From positions 7,402,855 through 7,466,854 of the forward strand of contig JACMZG010000032.1 in assembly GCA_018340805.1 (NCBI GenBank): a stretch of DNA of 64,000 bases. The letters are read 5' to 3'. The position numbers and the translations under genes were made by a program. Of this stretch, positions 1 through 12,900 are shown piece after piece; within the stretch, counting starts at the first letter, position 1; each line of letters starts with the position of its first letter. This DNA comes from Microvelia longipes (Eukaryota > Arthropoda > Insecta > Hemiptera > Veliidae). The notes beneath the pieces are model-generated. The model saw nothing but the letters and a program-made list of their open reading frames with translations. It was not told the origin of the DNA and did not search any database.

Positions 1-136
1 AAACTAGAAATTTTTTAAACTTACACAGTCAACTACAACTTTACTACGCATACATACATATATATTAGATATATACATTTAAAACATATATATTACATAC
101 ATATATATAGCATACATATATATTCAATACTACAGT

Positions 137-590
137 AGAATTATCGCTTACGGATCAGCACCAGACTCTACTTTTACTACCACTAACTACTGCACAGAAC
201 TTATCATACGAATAATCCTAAGAAAACCAACACATACCTCATCAATACCCCTATTTAAACAACTAGAAATTCTAAAAATTAAAGACATACAGACTGACAG
301 CTTTAAAGCGAGTGCATACTGGAAAACACACACTTACAAGAATAGAACATGACTACAGGACAAGAGCATTAGAACATGATGCTTACCAACCCCCTTACAT
401 GAAGACAACTACAGTGCAGAAACAATGGTACTACATAGTCTCGAATCTATTCAATCAACTACCAAAAAATATACGACACAACATCGATGAACCATCCTTC
501 AAAAACACTTACCAAGAAATACTTTACAAAATACAATTGAACAGAATTAAAGACACCAACCAATTAACTTCGCTAAAAATTTATATTTAA
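137..590 (+). pseudogene. Non-LTR retrotransposon (LINE) reverse transcriptase C-terminal remnant
   Basis: Frame from 137 reads RIIAYGSA..., then LRKPTHTSSIPLFKQLEIL and KIKDIQ. A second frame from 312 reads EHDYRTRA, then VQKQWYYIVSNLFNQLPKNI and SFKNTYQEILY. This order (YG..W-type motif, short spacer, LFK..EIL, then Y.TR..., ..FN.LP..IR....FK) is the usual tail of Jockey/CR1-like LINE reverse transcriptases. A frameshift near 300-315 separates the halves, so it is a decayed copy; the 5' part lies outside the window or is lost. Family name is inferred from motif order only. Confidence 0.7.
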
Positions 591-1083
591 CCTATTTCAC
601 TATTACTAAATATAATACTAACTTTAACTAATTATTTCCACATTTTTTATCAAAAATTTATTTAACTTCTTTCATTTATTATTTTTTTAATTTAACTTAC
701 AGACACAGAGCACTAAATAGGAATATTTTAAACTGCTACTTCTTATATTATACACTCTTACTCCTTGATACGAACAGATCAACTCCCACAGCACAGGACT
801 CACATCCTTCAGTGCCAGTTTTAATTTCTATCAATTTTTGTGAACATTTTATTGTATTAGTCCAAGAGCCCAGGGGTGTTTTGTTAATAAAAAGTGTAAT
901 GGCTGGAAGCGGTCTCAATTTTTCGTAAATACCTTCCTGAACAAGGATCTGCAATTCTGCCGACTCGTATAGGATGGGTGTCCCAGGCAGAACGCACTTC
1001 AGGGGTCAAAGGTTATTAGCTGATTAAATTGAATGAATGAAAACCTTACCAGTCATCAAAAGCGTTCTGTGTAAGTTCAATGA

Positions 1084-1395
1084 CGATACTGTGTCTGCCT
1101 TACAGTTTAAAGTGTATAGAGGTTTGGTATAACAGCGAGGGCACGTGTTGTTCCTAGTTTTCACTAGACTATAAGAGTCAGTGAAAATATGTATGATTGC
1201 TTGAAAAAAAAAGCATGAGAGGAACCATAGAAATCCACGGCTCTTCTGTCTAGATTAGATGAAATATACCTACACTTGAAATTAAAAGGAGTAGAACACT
1301 ATCTTAGGGAGCTGGCAAAAAGGGCCCAACAACGTGGTCTTCTTGCCTTGTAGTTACTACCGCCCCCCCCCCCCCACATATTACTACTACTAAGT
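1084..1395 (+). repeat. Dispersed repeat G, copy 1 (SINE/LINE 3' part)
   Basis: Matches 23,670-23,985 almost base for base, including the stretch that begins AGTAGAACACTATCTTAGGG and a TACTACTACTAAG-type 3' end. The C-rich run and (TAC)n tail resemble the 3' end of the LINE at 38,718-40,073, so this may be a SINE or truncated LINE that shares the same tail. The left boundary is approximate. Confidence 0.7.
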
Positions 1396-1704
1396 TCAAA
1401 GATGACGAAAGTCTTAGAAGTTAGTTCTAATACCATTTAAGTTCTAAGACTTATCTAGGTGGTTAGCTAGAGCTGGTTACCTAGTTATTAGAAGTATAAC
1501 AATATAAAGCATAAAAAAATGTCAAACTGAATGTAGGGAAAAGCGGGAAATTAAGCCACGCACATCAGTTAAAAGGTAGGTTCTCTACAGCGCTAGCGTC
1601 GACCGCAATCTAAATTTTCCCACCATTGAGTCGAGTCACTGCTTAAGTATCTAGTCTCTGCCCGACTTCTCTCTTCTACCTTTGAAACTTTACCAGCGCT
1701 GGTC

Positions 1705-2010
1705 AAAGGGTACCAGTCGTTGGCGCTCCATTCGTTCGCGCGCCATCATTTGCGCTCCAATACGTTGGAGCGCCATTTATAGGCGCTCCACATCGTTGGA
1801 GCTCCAACGATATGGAGAGCCAACGAATTGCCTGCACTTTAATTTTCTCGTGTGATTTCTCTAAAAATTCATAGACGCTCCAAATCGTTCGAGCTCCAAC
1901 GATATGGAGCGCCAAAGAATGGCGCTCCAACAATATGGAGCGCCAAAGAATGGAGCTCCAACGATTCGTTGGCGCTCCATATCGTTGGAGCTCCAACGAA
2001 CGGCACCCCT
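1705..2010. repeat. Cluster of nested short palindromes (GGAGCTCC / GGCGCTCC)
   Basis: About 300 bp built from GGCGCTCCA, TCGTTGGAGCTCCAACGA and ATGGAGCGCC blocks in both orientations. It is much more GC-rich and CpG-rich than the surrounding AT-rich DNA and can fold in many ways. Open frames on the minus strand here are products of the repeat, not a gene. Confidence 0.8.
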
Positions 2011-2841
2011 CCAAAATAGTGGTGGAAAATGGAAACACAACTGACTCCCTCCCGCCTTTTTACAAATCTTTACTTGATTGATCTTTTGAAAACTATTTTC
2101 CATTAATAAAAAATGTGCCAAAGGAAAAATGGCGCTCTACTCGGCCATCAGCTGTTTTTAAAAATGTATTGGATGAGTTTAGTCACACTAATAGTAAGAG
2201 CATGTACTTGTTTTAATTGAATTTAAAAAGCAAAATTAAAAGAAATTATTAAAAGGAAAATATTCTATCAAACGAACACAAAAAGTTAAAATAACAAATA
2301 AAAATTGTGTACTGGAGTTTTCCTGTCAGCCTGGAAATACACGGGTCTTACCCATTATAACTGAGAAGCTTACTATTTTCTCCTCTATCTTGGGGGACCG
2401 GCACTGCTACAGAACAAACAAAAAGCTGGACCCCCTCACACAATGATTCTAGAACCTTAAAATTGAGCTGCTGTGAAGTACAATGTTGTTAAAGAACCAA
2501 CTTTAGGACACCGTTCAAAGTAAGAAATATATTAGTTATTTGAACATATTGCAGAGAAGCAGTACTAGATATCTGAGGAAGGTTCAAGAGTACTGGTGAT
2601 CGTGGCCTGGGTTTGGTCATCTAGTAAGATATTGGAAATAAACTATTCTCTACTTTAAAGGAAAATGCTACCAATTTGGCTCATGTTGTGCTTGATAATA
2701 TTTATATTATCAATATGGAGTGTGGGATTGATGTTTCTGTTCAAATAAAATACCTGCTCACTCATTTGCTCTTTTGTTTACATCTTAATAGACAATAATA
2801 AGGGTATTCTGTAACATATATCTATACACTCAGGTAGATTA

Positions 2842-3245
2842 CAGTCTATCGTTTAGTTTAAAAATCTTGACAGGTCAGTTTAGACACCACTGATTCTTAA
2901 GAAAAAAAATCCCTGCAAGAAGGGAGCGGGAAAAAACTATGTAAACAAATCAGGTTATTTTATCCGTGTTTTCTTGGCGATGTTTTTTTACATTTCTTTT
3001 GTGTAGTTTTATTTTAAAATATCATTGTTAAGATTAATTTGAAAGTATTTTTCAAAACGATGTAATCAAAAGAAGAACCATAAACAAAGTGAACGATTGA
3101 CGGGAAGAAGGTTTTTCCCCTACAGCGGTTATAGTGGTAGTGATTTTTTTATCTTTTAAAGTGAGAGGTTGGCAGCGGCTTCTCTGATTGGTCAATCCCT
3201 AAAATACTTATGAGCTTGGGGAATTTTAAATTAAACGATAGACTG
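2842..3245. mobile_element. Tc1/mariner-like MITE with TA target duplication
   Basis: Terminal inverted repeats begin CAGTCTATCGTTTA at 2,842 and end TAAACGATAGACTG at 3,245, and each end is flanked by TA (2,840-2,841; 3,246-3,247). The 404-bp body has no transposase frame. The CAGT terminus and TA duplication fit Tc1/mariner; the superfamily is inferred. Confidence 0.65.
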
Positions 3246-3297
3246 TAGGTAACAACTAGTCCTCTCAGGGCTGCTTGCACCATAGATATAATTTATA

Positions 3298-3705
3298 CAT
3301 ATATATTAATAGAGGGTATATATATATATATATATTTAGGAGATATGTATTAATAGAGGGGGCATAGACTATCTCAATACATAATTGGAATGACTAAAAA
3401 TAATAATAAATATAACTTTGTTTTTAAGAGATCAAAATAATCAGATAATCCCATACAAATATTACTTTAAGGGACATAAGACTATGTCATTACATTGTGA
3501 GCCCTGAAACATGCTTTTAGGGCTGTGTGTAACCTCATTGAATCCTCTATGGGTAAGTTAAGGTTATAATAGTTCAATTTTGGTTCTCTGTACACACACT
3601 GGTTGTTCTGGTATTTCAAGATTCAGAATTGTGTTCTGTTTATTTGATTATATCAATAGTCTAAGGGGTTCAGGTTACTTTTTTAATGTTTCAAAATGTA
3701 ACTGA
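3298..3705 (+). repeat. (TA)n and partial copy of MITE family D
   Basis: A short TA microsatellite at about 3,298-3,342 is followed by sequence like the left end of the family D elements (AGGAGATATGTATTAATAGAGG, close to GAGATATATTACTAGAGG at 62,028). The stretch ending near 3,705 (AATGTTTCAAAATG) resembles their right part. The outer right terminus is missing, so the copy is broken. Confidence 0.5.
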
Positions 3706-3868
3706 TAGGGGTACAACTAGTCCTCAAAGAACTGCACCAGAGCACACAATGGTATGAGATAGACACTACCATCTTTATTTACTAATATCTCGATACACTC
3801 AGCATTAGAGAAGGTTTAAAAACAATACTAATAAAAGCCATGTGTTTTTGTAAAGATGTTATATTATA

Positions 3869-3874
3869 TTTAAT
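3869..3874 (-). terminator. Probable polyadenylation signal of RpL37 (ATTAAA)
   Basis: ATTAAA on the minus strand lies 44 bp after the eL37 stop codon. This is the common variant hexamer. Position fits a short ribosomal-protein 3'UTR; not confirmed by transcript data. Confidence 0.45.
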
Positions 3875-3917
3875 ATAAAAAGAGATAGAAGTTATGATGT
3901 TAAAAACAATAAGTTAT

Positions 3918-3972
3918 CTATGAAGAGGCAGCGATCTTCTTTGGCACAGGTTTGCCTTCCCTGAACCCATTC
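3918..3972 (-). CDS. RpL37: RpL37 coding exon 4 (C-terminus and stop)
   Basis: Acceptor TTGCAG precedes GAATGGG. The exon completes a split Arg codon, then reads [17 protein letters not shown] and stops with TAG at 3,918-3,920. Confidence 0.95.
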
Positions 3973-6900
3973 CTGCAACAATAAACAAAAGTTACACTGT
4001 TATACCAGACAGACAAGAGACGCTTCAGTTCACATTAAATAAATACAGTGGATACCAGAGAGATTCAAGTCCAGGCTTCACCAGTCATTCTCACCACAGC
4101 AAAACCAATCATTACTTAACTAATTTTAAGCAGGAAAATTCTTTTTGGTTCATATGACTTTAACAGGCAGGTAAAATTTTAAAAAACCATTCAGGTGAAG
4201 TATGGCCTACCTTAGAACTAAAAGATGCACTTGAATACAAGGGGATTTACTCCTTGTCCCAAGACAGGCAAAACTTTAAAATATATCTGACAAAAACAGT
4301 TTATTGCAATGTTTTATGTTATGATACAAGTTTTAATAATTAAAGTTGTTATTATTTAAAAGTTATTTATACTTATCATACTCAGTTTAAAATAAAACGA
4401 TTAAAAAAATAAATAAATAAATTAACTTTGATAATAAACTGCGTAGGCTTCCGCGGTTATTGTCATGAAGATTTAGGTCTTCTGGTGGTGACCGCGTCAA
4501 TGTAGATTAAGAATCAGACATTTTGCTTCCACTGTGATGAGTTACTTAAAGGGAAACACTCTTACTAAATTTGAACTCAAATGAATTATTTTCACAAAAT
4601 GAATACAAGTCATTTGATAAAAATTAAACTAGGATGGATAATGAGATGAAACTTGGCACATATGTGGGTCTTATTACATGATACAAGCAAGCCAAATCTC
4701 AAATTGGTCACAATATTATTATGTGTTTTATTTATTTTTGATTTTTTGCTGTCATTATTTTCAGTTATTAACATAAAGATGCATTTTTTACTGGTTGATT
4801 TTCTTTTTTTTAATTCTTTAGCATAAATTCGCTGGGAGTTACCTTAACAGAGACACATACAGACAGAAAACTTGGTAAAAACCAGTCAGGAGGTTTTAAA
4901 AACACCTGAAATAGATAATTCTGGTGAAATGCAATTTTTTTGCAAACTCAACTCTTTTTTGAACGAACGTAAGTGAGTTCTTACATTTCAGAAGATTGGG
5001 ACGGCGCGTTTGTTTGTGTGTTTGTGTGTTTGTTTGTACGTGTCGCGATAACTGCCGTAAAAATTGACCGATTTTGATAAAATTTTGTATACAGGTAAAA
5101 CTATTTATGTGTCAGAGCTGTATAGTTTTTGGTAATATTCCGAAAAATATTTTCAAAATGGCAGCCAAAATGGCGGACCGGATAAAAAAAATTTTTGAGC
5201 GAAAATCGTGTTGTATCGTTTGAAAGCTCTTAAAGAGTAGAAAAAGAAAATATATGTTTTCATGGTCAAAATTTAAAATTTTGAAAAATTTAAAAATGGC
5301 GGCTAAAATAATGAACCCAAAAAATTTAAAATTGAAGGAATAACTCGAGTAATATATCGTTTTAAAGCTCTTGATTAGTAGAACAAAAAATGTTATATAC
5401 TAAATTCCGAGAAATTCAACATGGCGGCCATAATTTAATATAATATTAGTTTTTACTAATTTTATAAGAATTTACACAGATAAAGATCTATTGTAATATA
5501 CTTTAGATACTTTTATACAAGTAAAATTACTATATGTCAGAGCTGTATAGTTTTTGTAATATTCCGAAAAATATATTCAAAATGGCGGCCAATATGGCGG
5601 ACCGGATAAAAATTTTTGAGCAAAAAATCGTGTTGTATATCGTTTAAAAGCTCTTAAAGAGTAGAAAAAGAAAATATATTTTTTCATGGTCAACATTTCA
5701 AATTTTTTTATTAATTTAAAATGGCGGCTAAAAATAATAAACTCAAAAAAATAAAATTTAAGCGAGCCTTTCTTTACCATTTATTATTATATAATATAGC
5801 GAGCCTTTTTTAATATGCTTAATATTTAAATATAAGCAATCTACGAGCTATTTTTAACGTTGTTTATAACAATATAAGCAATCTACGAGCGAAGCGAGCC
5901 TTTTTTTACTATGCATTTAATATTAAATATAAGCAAGTCTAGCGAGCGAAGCGAGCCTTTTTTACAATATATTTTATTATAATATATAAGCAACTAGCGA
6001 GCGAAGCCGAGCCTATTTTTAACGTGTATTATTATAAATAAAGCAATCTAACGAGCGAAGCGAGCCTTTTTTACTATGCATTAATATTAAATATAAGCAA
6101 TCTAGCGAGCGAAAGCGAGCCTTTTTATATATATTTTATTATAAATATAAGCAAACTAGCGAGCGAAGCAAGCCTATTTTTAACGTAGTATTAATTTAAA
6201 TATAAGCAATCTAGCGAGCGAAGCGAGCCTTTTTTACTAGCATTAATATTAATATAAGCAATCTAGCGAGCGAAGCGAGCCTTTTTTACAATATTAATAT
6301 TTAATAATAAGCAACTCTAAGCGAGCGAAGCGAGGCCTTTTTTTATTAACCATCTCTTTATACTATGCATTAATATTTAATATATGCAAATCAGAGCGAA
6401 GCGACTATGTTTTTTATACATAACGCAATCTAGCGGAGCGAAGCGAGCCTCTTTTACTTGCATCAATATAAATCTACGCAATCTAGCGAGCAAGCGAGCC
6501 TTAATTTACAATATATTTTATTATAATATAAGCAAATCTAGCGAGCGAAGCGAGCCTATTTTTAAGTTGTATATTACAAATTTAAGCAATCTAGCGAGCG
6601 AGCGAGCTTTTTTACAATATATTTTATTATAAATATAACGCATCAAGCGAGCGAAGCGAGCCTTTTTTTAATATGCATTAATATAAATCTATGCAATCTA
6701 GCGAGGAAGCGAGCCTTTTTACAATATATTTTATTATAAATAATAAGCAATCTAGCGAGCGAAGCGAACCTTCTTTTACATGCATGAATATAAATCTACG
6801 CAATCTAGCGAGCGAAGCGAGCCTTCTTTTACCCATTATTATTATAAATATACGCAATCAAGCGAGCGAAGCGAGCCTTTTTTACTATGCATTAATATAA

Positions 6901-9900
6901 TCTACGCAATTTAGCGAGCGAAGCGAGCCTTTTTTACAATTATATTTTATTATAAATATAAGCAATCTATGCGAGCGAAGCGAGCCTATTTTAACGTTGT
7001 ATTTATTAAAATTTAAGCAATCTAGCGAGCGAAGCGAGCCTTTTTTACAATATATTTATTATAAATATAAGCAATCTAGCGAGCGAAGCGAGCTTTTCTT
7101 AACATGTATTATTATAAATATAAGCAATCTAGCGAGCGTAGCGAGCCTTTTTTACTTTGTAAAAATGTTAAAGATACCTAAACTAGCAAGCGATGCGAGC
7201 CTTGTTTGAGTTTATACTTTAAAATAGTATAGCATCCGAATGTTTTGATAAACTTATTTCGCTTGTTTTAAATTAATATTTTTTTTATATATTCTTTGCC
7301 GTGAGTTCTTGATGCAACGCATTACTAGTCCATAAACCTACAGTATAAATAGTACATTGCATTATTACATTGGTAGGTAAATCAAAATGACACCACATCA
7401 GAACCTAATAATAGTGAAGACAAAACTTTGGCTCAATTAAGGTTGTTTGATGTAGCTAATCTGATTGTAGCTTTTGAGGGAGGGGGTCAATTTGAATATT
7501 ATTAAAAAGTAATTTTTTATAGGCTCAATTTTTTAATCAAAAGATATAATTGGTGCAATAAAAATGAAGATTTGGGAGCTGGCTTTCTTACATATAATAA
7601 GGGAACTGATAAAAAAATTATAAGCCATGGAAGTAACATAAGATGTAGCTCAGGTTTATCAGTGTTAGGCTCAGGACATCATCTCGTAGAGCCATATATT
7701 GATGTTTGAAGGAATGCCCCCTCAAGAAGTATATCTCTATGTTGTTCAAGTGGCAAATGTTTGCGGAATCATTGTGTAGATAAGCATGTATGAGTTATTA
7801 GTTACCTAAATCTCCTGTGTACAATCTTAAGGTGCCTCATCCTACCAGTGCCAGTAGTCTTCCTCCTTTGAGCCTTGATACTCCAGTTATCTGAACATTA
7901 CAACACAATACACACCTCATATTAAAAACAAATTAACTTGTATCTGCACACAGCAGCAAAATGAATTATTCCTTCACTATTCACTGTTAGGAATGCAGCA
8001 TTGTCCTGCTGTGAAGAATCAACTGCCCAGGGAAATGAACTAACATTTTAATTACATTCACGAGACTAAAATCTTAAATTCCCTTGACAGAAAATAGCTA
8101 ATTCCTCGGACTGTTTAGGCCAAATTAGAAAATATGCTAAATTATAATATTTTGTAACATGTCTCATTTCAAGTTTAGATCAATTAAATAATGCTTTGTA
8201 AAACTAATCTTGAACTAAGATTAGCATTTATAGATTGACATATTAGAATCTGTTTCAAATGTTCAATACCTTGATTGAGCAAGAGTAGATAAAATATTGT
8301 ATGTATGCAACATGGCAGAGAGGCATTTGTGTACAGACATACCATTTTTGCCATTACAGTCAAATTGTACATAATCAGCTTTGTCTTTGCTCCTACAGGT
8401 CATTTTACAAGTCCACCCTCAGTTTAAGCTCGCGGTGACCATACTTGTATCCTTACATCGATAAGAAGTAAGTAATAGTGATATCTCATCTCTCCACTCT
8501 ATAGCATTACTATACCCTCAGCAAGCCATGGCAACTAATTAGCATAAATCCTTAAGCAAGACTTAGAATTAAAATAAAGTAAAGTAAAATAAATAAAGTT
8601 GAGGCGAGATATCACTCTTATCATAAGTGATAACAATCATTTATGAGTTATCAATGTATTTTAGTTTGTTTTTTCCAAATTATAACTTTATTTAAGCTAT
8701 TTTTTAATTTATAAAACTAAATATTAGTGGTATTTTTTGTCTTAAAATATTTTATGCTCATAATAAACTATAAGTGATAAATTTTCAAGTGCTTGTGTTC
8801 AGCATACTTTTCGTTTAAATTATTATTTAAGTGGAATTAGAGCAAATAATTGTTGTTTTATTAACGTGTACTATCTTTATTAAAAGAAAGAATTCAACAC
8901 ATCTCTAGTTGAAGTGATTACATCTTATATTGCTGAAATTGGATTCACTCGTCTAATCAGAAAGCTATGAACATACTTAATTTGGAAAAAAATTATTTAA
9001 AACTAGTGATTAGCCCAGTGGTTTTTAACAAAAGATAATGCAGATTAAGACAATAATAACTATTTACTCAAGATCTAAGTAATCTTCATAATTTGACCAA
9101 AAAGCAAGGTGCACAAAACTTGATTATACACTGAAATTTGAACCGGTCTACCTAAAACAATTTAGTTGCAGTAATAACGACATTTTCTATAGCAACTCAG
9201 TTACACAATAAATTGAACAAAAAATGCAAATATATTGTAAATAATTTTTTATTTTGTTTAGCTAGGAACGTTATTGACACTTTTATTTTGTTGGTACACT
9301 TGTTGGTACATCTAATGTACACTCTTCCAGATTAAGTGTCCCCTCACATCTCTAAAATGGGGTCATCTAAACTGGCATTGCTCGCATCAGGTAAAGAGAT
9401 AATTTAACATCAATATAGATAAAATGGGCACTCTTTTACCTAGTTACCCACCAAATAATGGGTAACTAAGGAAAAAAGGAAGCATAGGGAAAACTTGTAG
9501 TTTGTTACCCACCAATAAATAAAAAAAATAAAAAGTACTGTATAAATTTTCATACAGTACTTTATCAAGTGTTCTTATCATAAATTACATAAAAGTACTA
9601 ATTTGTACAATCTCAATGTGGGACCATCGAAAAGCACTAGGGCTTTTGTATGGGGAGAAAAATGGGGAAAAGAGAAAATAGAAAAAGTTACGCCAATAAA
9701 CATTTAAATGATGAAAATTCCTAAAAAACTGAAAAGTTATAAAGTTAATAATTTTACAAGTTCATAGGGACGTCGAAAAGCATGAGGGGCTTTTGTATGG
9801 GGTTAAGAATGGGAAGAGAGGGAATAGGAAGAATAAAGAGGTGGGTAACTATGTTAAAAGAGGTGCTATTGGGCAATTTGTTGTATGTTACAACCACCGT

Positions 9901-12900
9901 GAATGGTGGGGTAACTATGTAAGAGAGTGCTATTGGGCATATTGTAGTCTGTTACCCACCAACCAGTGAAGGTGTGGTAAACTATGTAAAAGAGGTGCTA
10001 TTTGGGCAATATTGTAGTCTGTTACCCACCAACATGAGGGGTAAACTATGTAAAAGAGGTGCGGATATTGGCAATTATTGTAGTCTGTTACCACCAACCA
10101 GTGAGTGTGGGTAACTATGTAAAAAGAGGTGCTATTGGGCATATTGTTTAGTTGTTACCCACCAACCAGTGAGGGTGGGTAACTATGTAAAGAGGTGCTA
10201 TTGGGCAATATTGTAGCCTGTTTACCCACCAACCTGTGAGGGTGGTAACTATGTAAAGAGGGGTGCTAATAGGCAATATAGTCTGCTATCCAACCTCCAC
10301 CCCCCTCCCCCACCAAATTTATTTTTCAAATGGCAGGAAAAAATACAAACAGGTACTGTCAAACAAATAATAAAAAAATGTCAAAGAATTTACATTCTGT
10401 TTTAAAACGCCAAACTGGAGTGTCAGGTGTATTAAAAACACTATGGAAGTATTAAGAATATGAATATGAGAGATGGGATTTTTGCTTACGGAACGCACAG
10501 CGAGTGGGAGTTTTACGAATGGTTGCAAGGTAAGATAAATTTACCTAATATATTTCAATAAATTGGTTTATTCTTTTATTTAAACATAATGTCAAGATGG
10601 AAAGATTGTTTAAAACGTATGTGTTGCAGGGCTTGGAATTTTAAAAACTGAAAGACGCTTGGAATTTTAAAAACTGAAAGACTGTGCAGTGAATGTGGAA
10701 AAGATATGATGTTAAGGGGACCCCAAGAAGGCAAAAATTATGGGATTTGGAGGTGCAGGAAATCGGCAGGTGCTTTAACTGGCACATTTTTCGAAAATGC
10801 TAAAGTTACTTTAAAATAAGCATTTATGCTGAGTTATTTCTGGTGTCGTGGTGGAATGAGATATGAGGACATCCAACATGAAATAAGGAGGACCAACGGC
10901 ACCACAAATTTCTCCACCTCCAAATCCCATAATTTTTGCCTTCTTGGGGTCCCCTTAACATCATATTTTTCCCACACTCACTGCACAGTCTTTCAGTTTT
11001 TAAAATTCCAAGCCCTGCAATACATATGTTTTAAACAATCTTTCCATCTTGACATTACGTTTTTTAGACATAAAAGTGAACCAATTTATTGAATTATAAG
11101 GTCAGATTGTTATTGTTTTTTTTTTTTTCATAACATAAAATAGGCTGCAAATACAAAATGTTTTATTTAACTCATTTTCCCTAACCAATATTCCAAAATA
11201 CGTTATTTTTAAGTGATTTTAGGGGTGGGTAACTAGGTAAAAGAGTACCATAAAATGAATATATTTTTCTTTAATTTGCAATCACACGGGACTGATGAGA
11301 ACCAGGGGGATTATGGGGGGGGGGGGGGTTAATACACTATAAAATAGATAAATTTTCCTTTAAAGGAGCCTCTAGGGATCCATTTCCAGTTTAGGTGTCC
11401 TCTAATAAACTAATTAAGATTTTTTATCTTTTTAATACGGATAGTCTATTTATGGCTTTTGTCACATCACTAGTGTTTTGCAGCATCAAACATTGCCACT
11501 ACATGAATGGGTGACCTTTGGGAATGTTATGGTTTTTACTAAAGTATAAATTAAGCGGTTTTAATATTTATTTATTTCTCTTCCCTCTACTCCAATTTGA
11601 CGTGTTGTTATGACTTTTTCCTAATTCTTTATTTATATTACCAGATAAATTTGTCAATACATTTTTATTGACACTTCACTTTTCATTTAATATTTTTCCA
11701 AACCTTTTTAACTTCAAAATTGTTTATAGTATTTTTTAAATTTATTGAAATGGATTTATTAGAATGGATCAGTTTAAAGGAAGCATCCTTTTAGAGATTT
11801 TCGATGCACTCAAACAATCCAATGGGGACTCCTATCTATGGTTACAAGGTAAGGGTTTCTACCCTTCTATCTATTAAGTTTTCCTAATCTATTAAATGTG
11901 GAAATATTTAGATTATAATATAATACAGTTTGTCTATTTATAAATTACTGCATTTGTATCATTTTTCTCGACATAAATAAAAAAATGAGAACTTTTTCTC
12001 ATCACATTGAATTTGCTCTGCTCATCCTCAGAATATACAATTCACCAAATTTACACTGCAGCATGTCCTCGGACACGCTTCACTCATCCTCCGATAGTAA
12101 ATGCATCCTCAATCTCAGCGGTCACCCATACAACACTGACCACACCCAATGCTGCTTAACTTTTATGATCCAACAAAAATCATGGATTTACCTGTATTGA
12201 AACGAAACTTAGTGTACTTTCTGTTTTTTTACAAGTCATTCAATAAAAATTGAAGTAATGCTGATAATGAGATGAAACTTGGCACATATGTTAGTCTTAT
12301 CATGGCCACATGCGTGCCAAATCTCAATTCGATGGCATCATTTTTTCAAGTTTTACGATTTTTCAAAATTTTTGCAAAGTCATTATTGCGGGTTCATAAC
12401 ATCATAAAAAACTATTTTCCTAATAGCATTACAGCAGTAGATTGAATTTTCTATAAAGTTTCAACTCTCTAGCTTAAATACACCAGGAGCTAAGATGATA
12501 ACAGACACATACAAACCACACAGGTCTTAAAAACACCAGAAACAGATAATTCCAGTGACATCTGGAATAGAGAGGAACTCCTATTCCATCTATGGAATAA
12601 AGACCCGGAAGGTGGAGAAACGGACTGAACTTGTTTGTATTAATTTAATTTAATAAAATATATATTTTCTTGTTTATTACACATAAATATACCTAACCTT
12701 TAAAAATGTTAAGGACATGTGCAACAGTTTTATCAACACATGTTGTAGGGTATTTTTCCCCCTCCCATTAACTTCCTAGTTCTTATTGGTCCATTTTTTA
12801 CTTTAAAAAAGAGGACGTATAATCTGGAAAAGAAGCATCTCATCTTGAGTTTACTCTACTTTACCATAGATTACTCCTAAATTAAAATTTTGATAGTAGA

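Larger units (their letters stand above)
9354..11410 (+). mobile_element. Merlin/IS1016-like DNA transposon, rearranged
   Basis: Imperfect terminal inverted repeats: CATCTAAACTGGCATTG near 9,364 faces CATTTCCAGTTTAGGTG near 11,390. An inner 23-bp perfect inverted pair lies at 9,430-9,452 and 11,224-11,246 (core TTTTACCTAGTTACCCACC). Inside are exons of an ISXO2-like transposase (10,466-10,900) and a minisatellite made from the inner repeat word. Outer boundaries are approximate and the target duplication was not resolved. Superfamily is inferred from the protein fragment. Confidence 0.6.

Noticed and set aside
1703..2121. Two overlapping minus frames of 111 and 86 codons
   Set aside because: Made of the palindromic GGAGCTCC words; no domain seen.
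6384..7209. Three plus-strand frames with ASERSEP repeats
   Set aside because: Products of the GCGAGCGAAGCGAGCC satellite, with no codon bias or start context.
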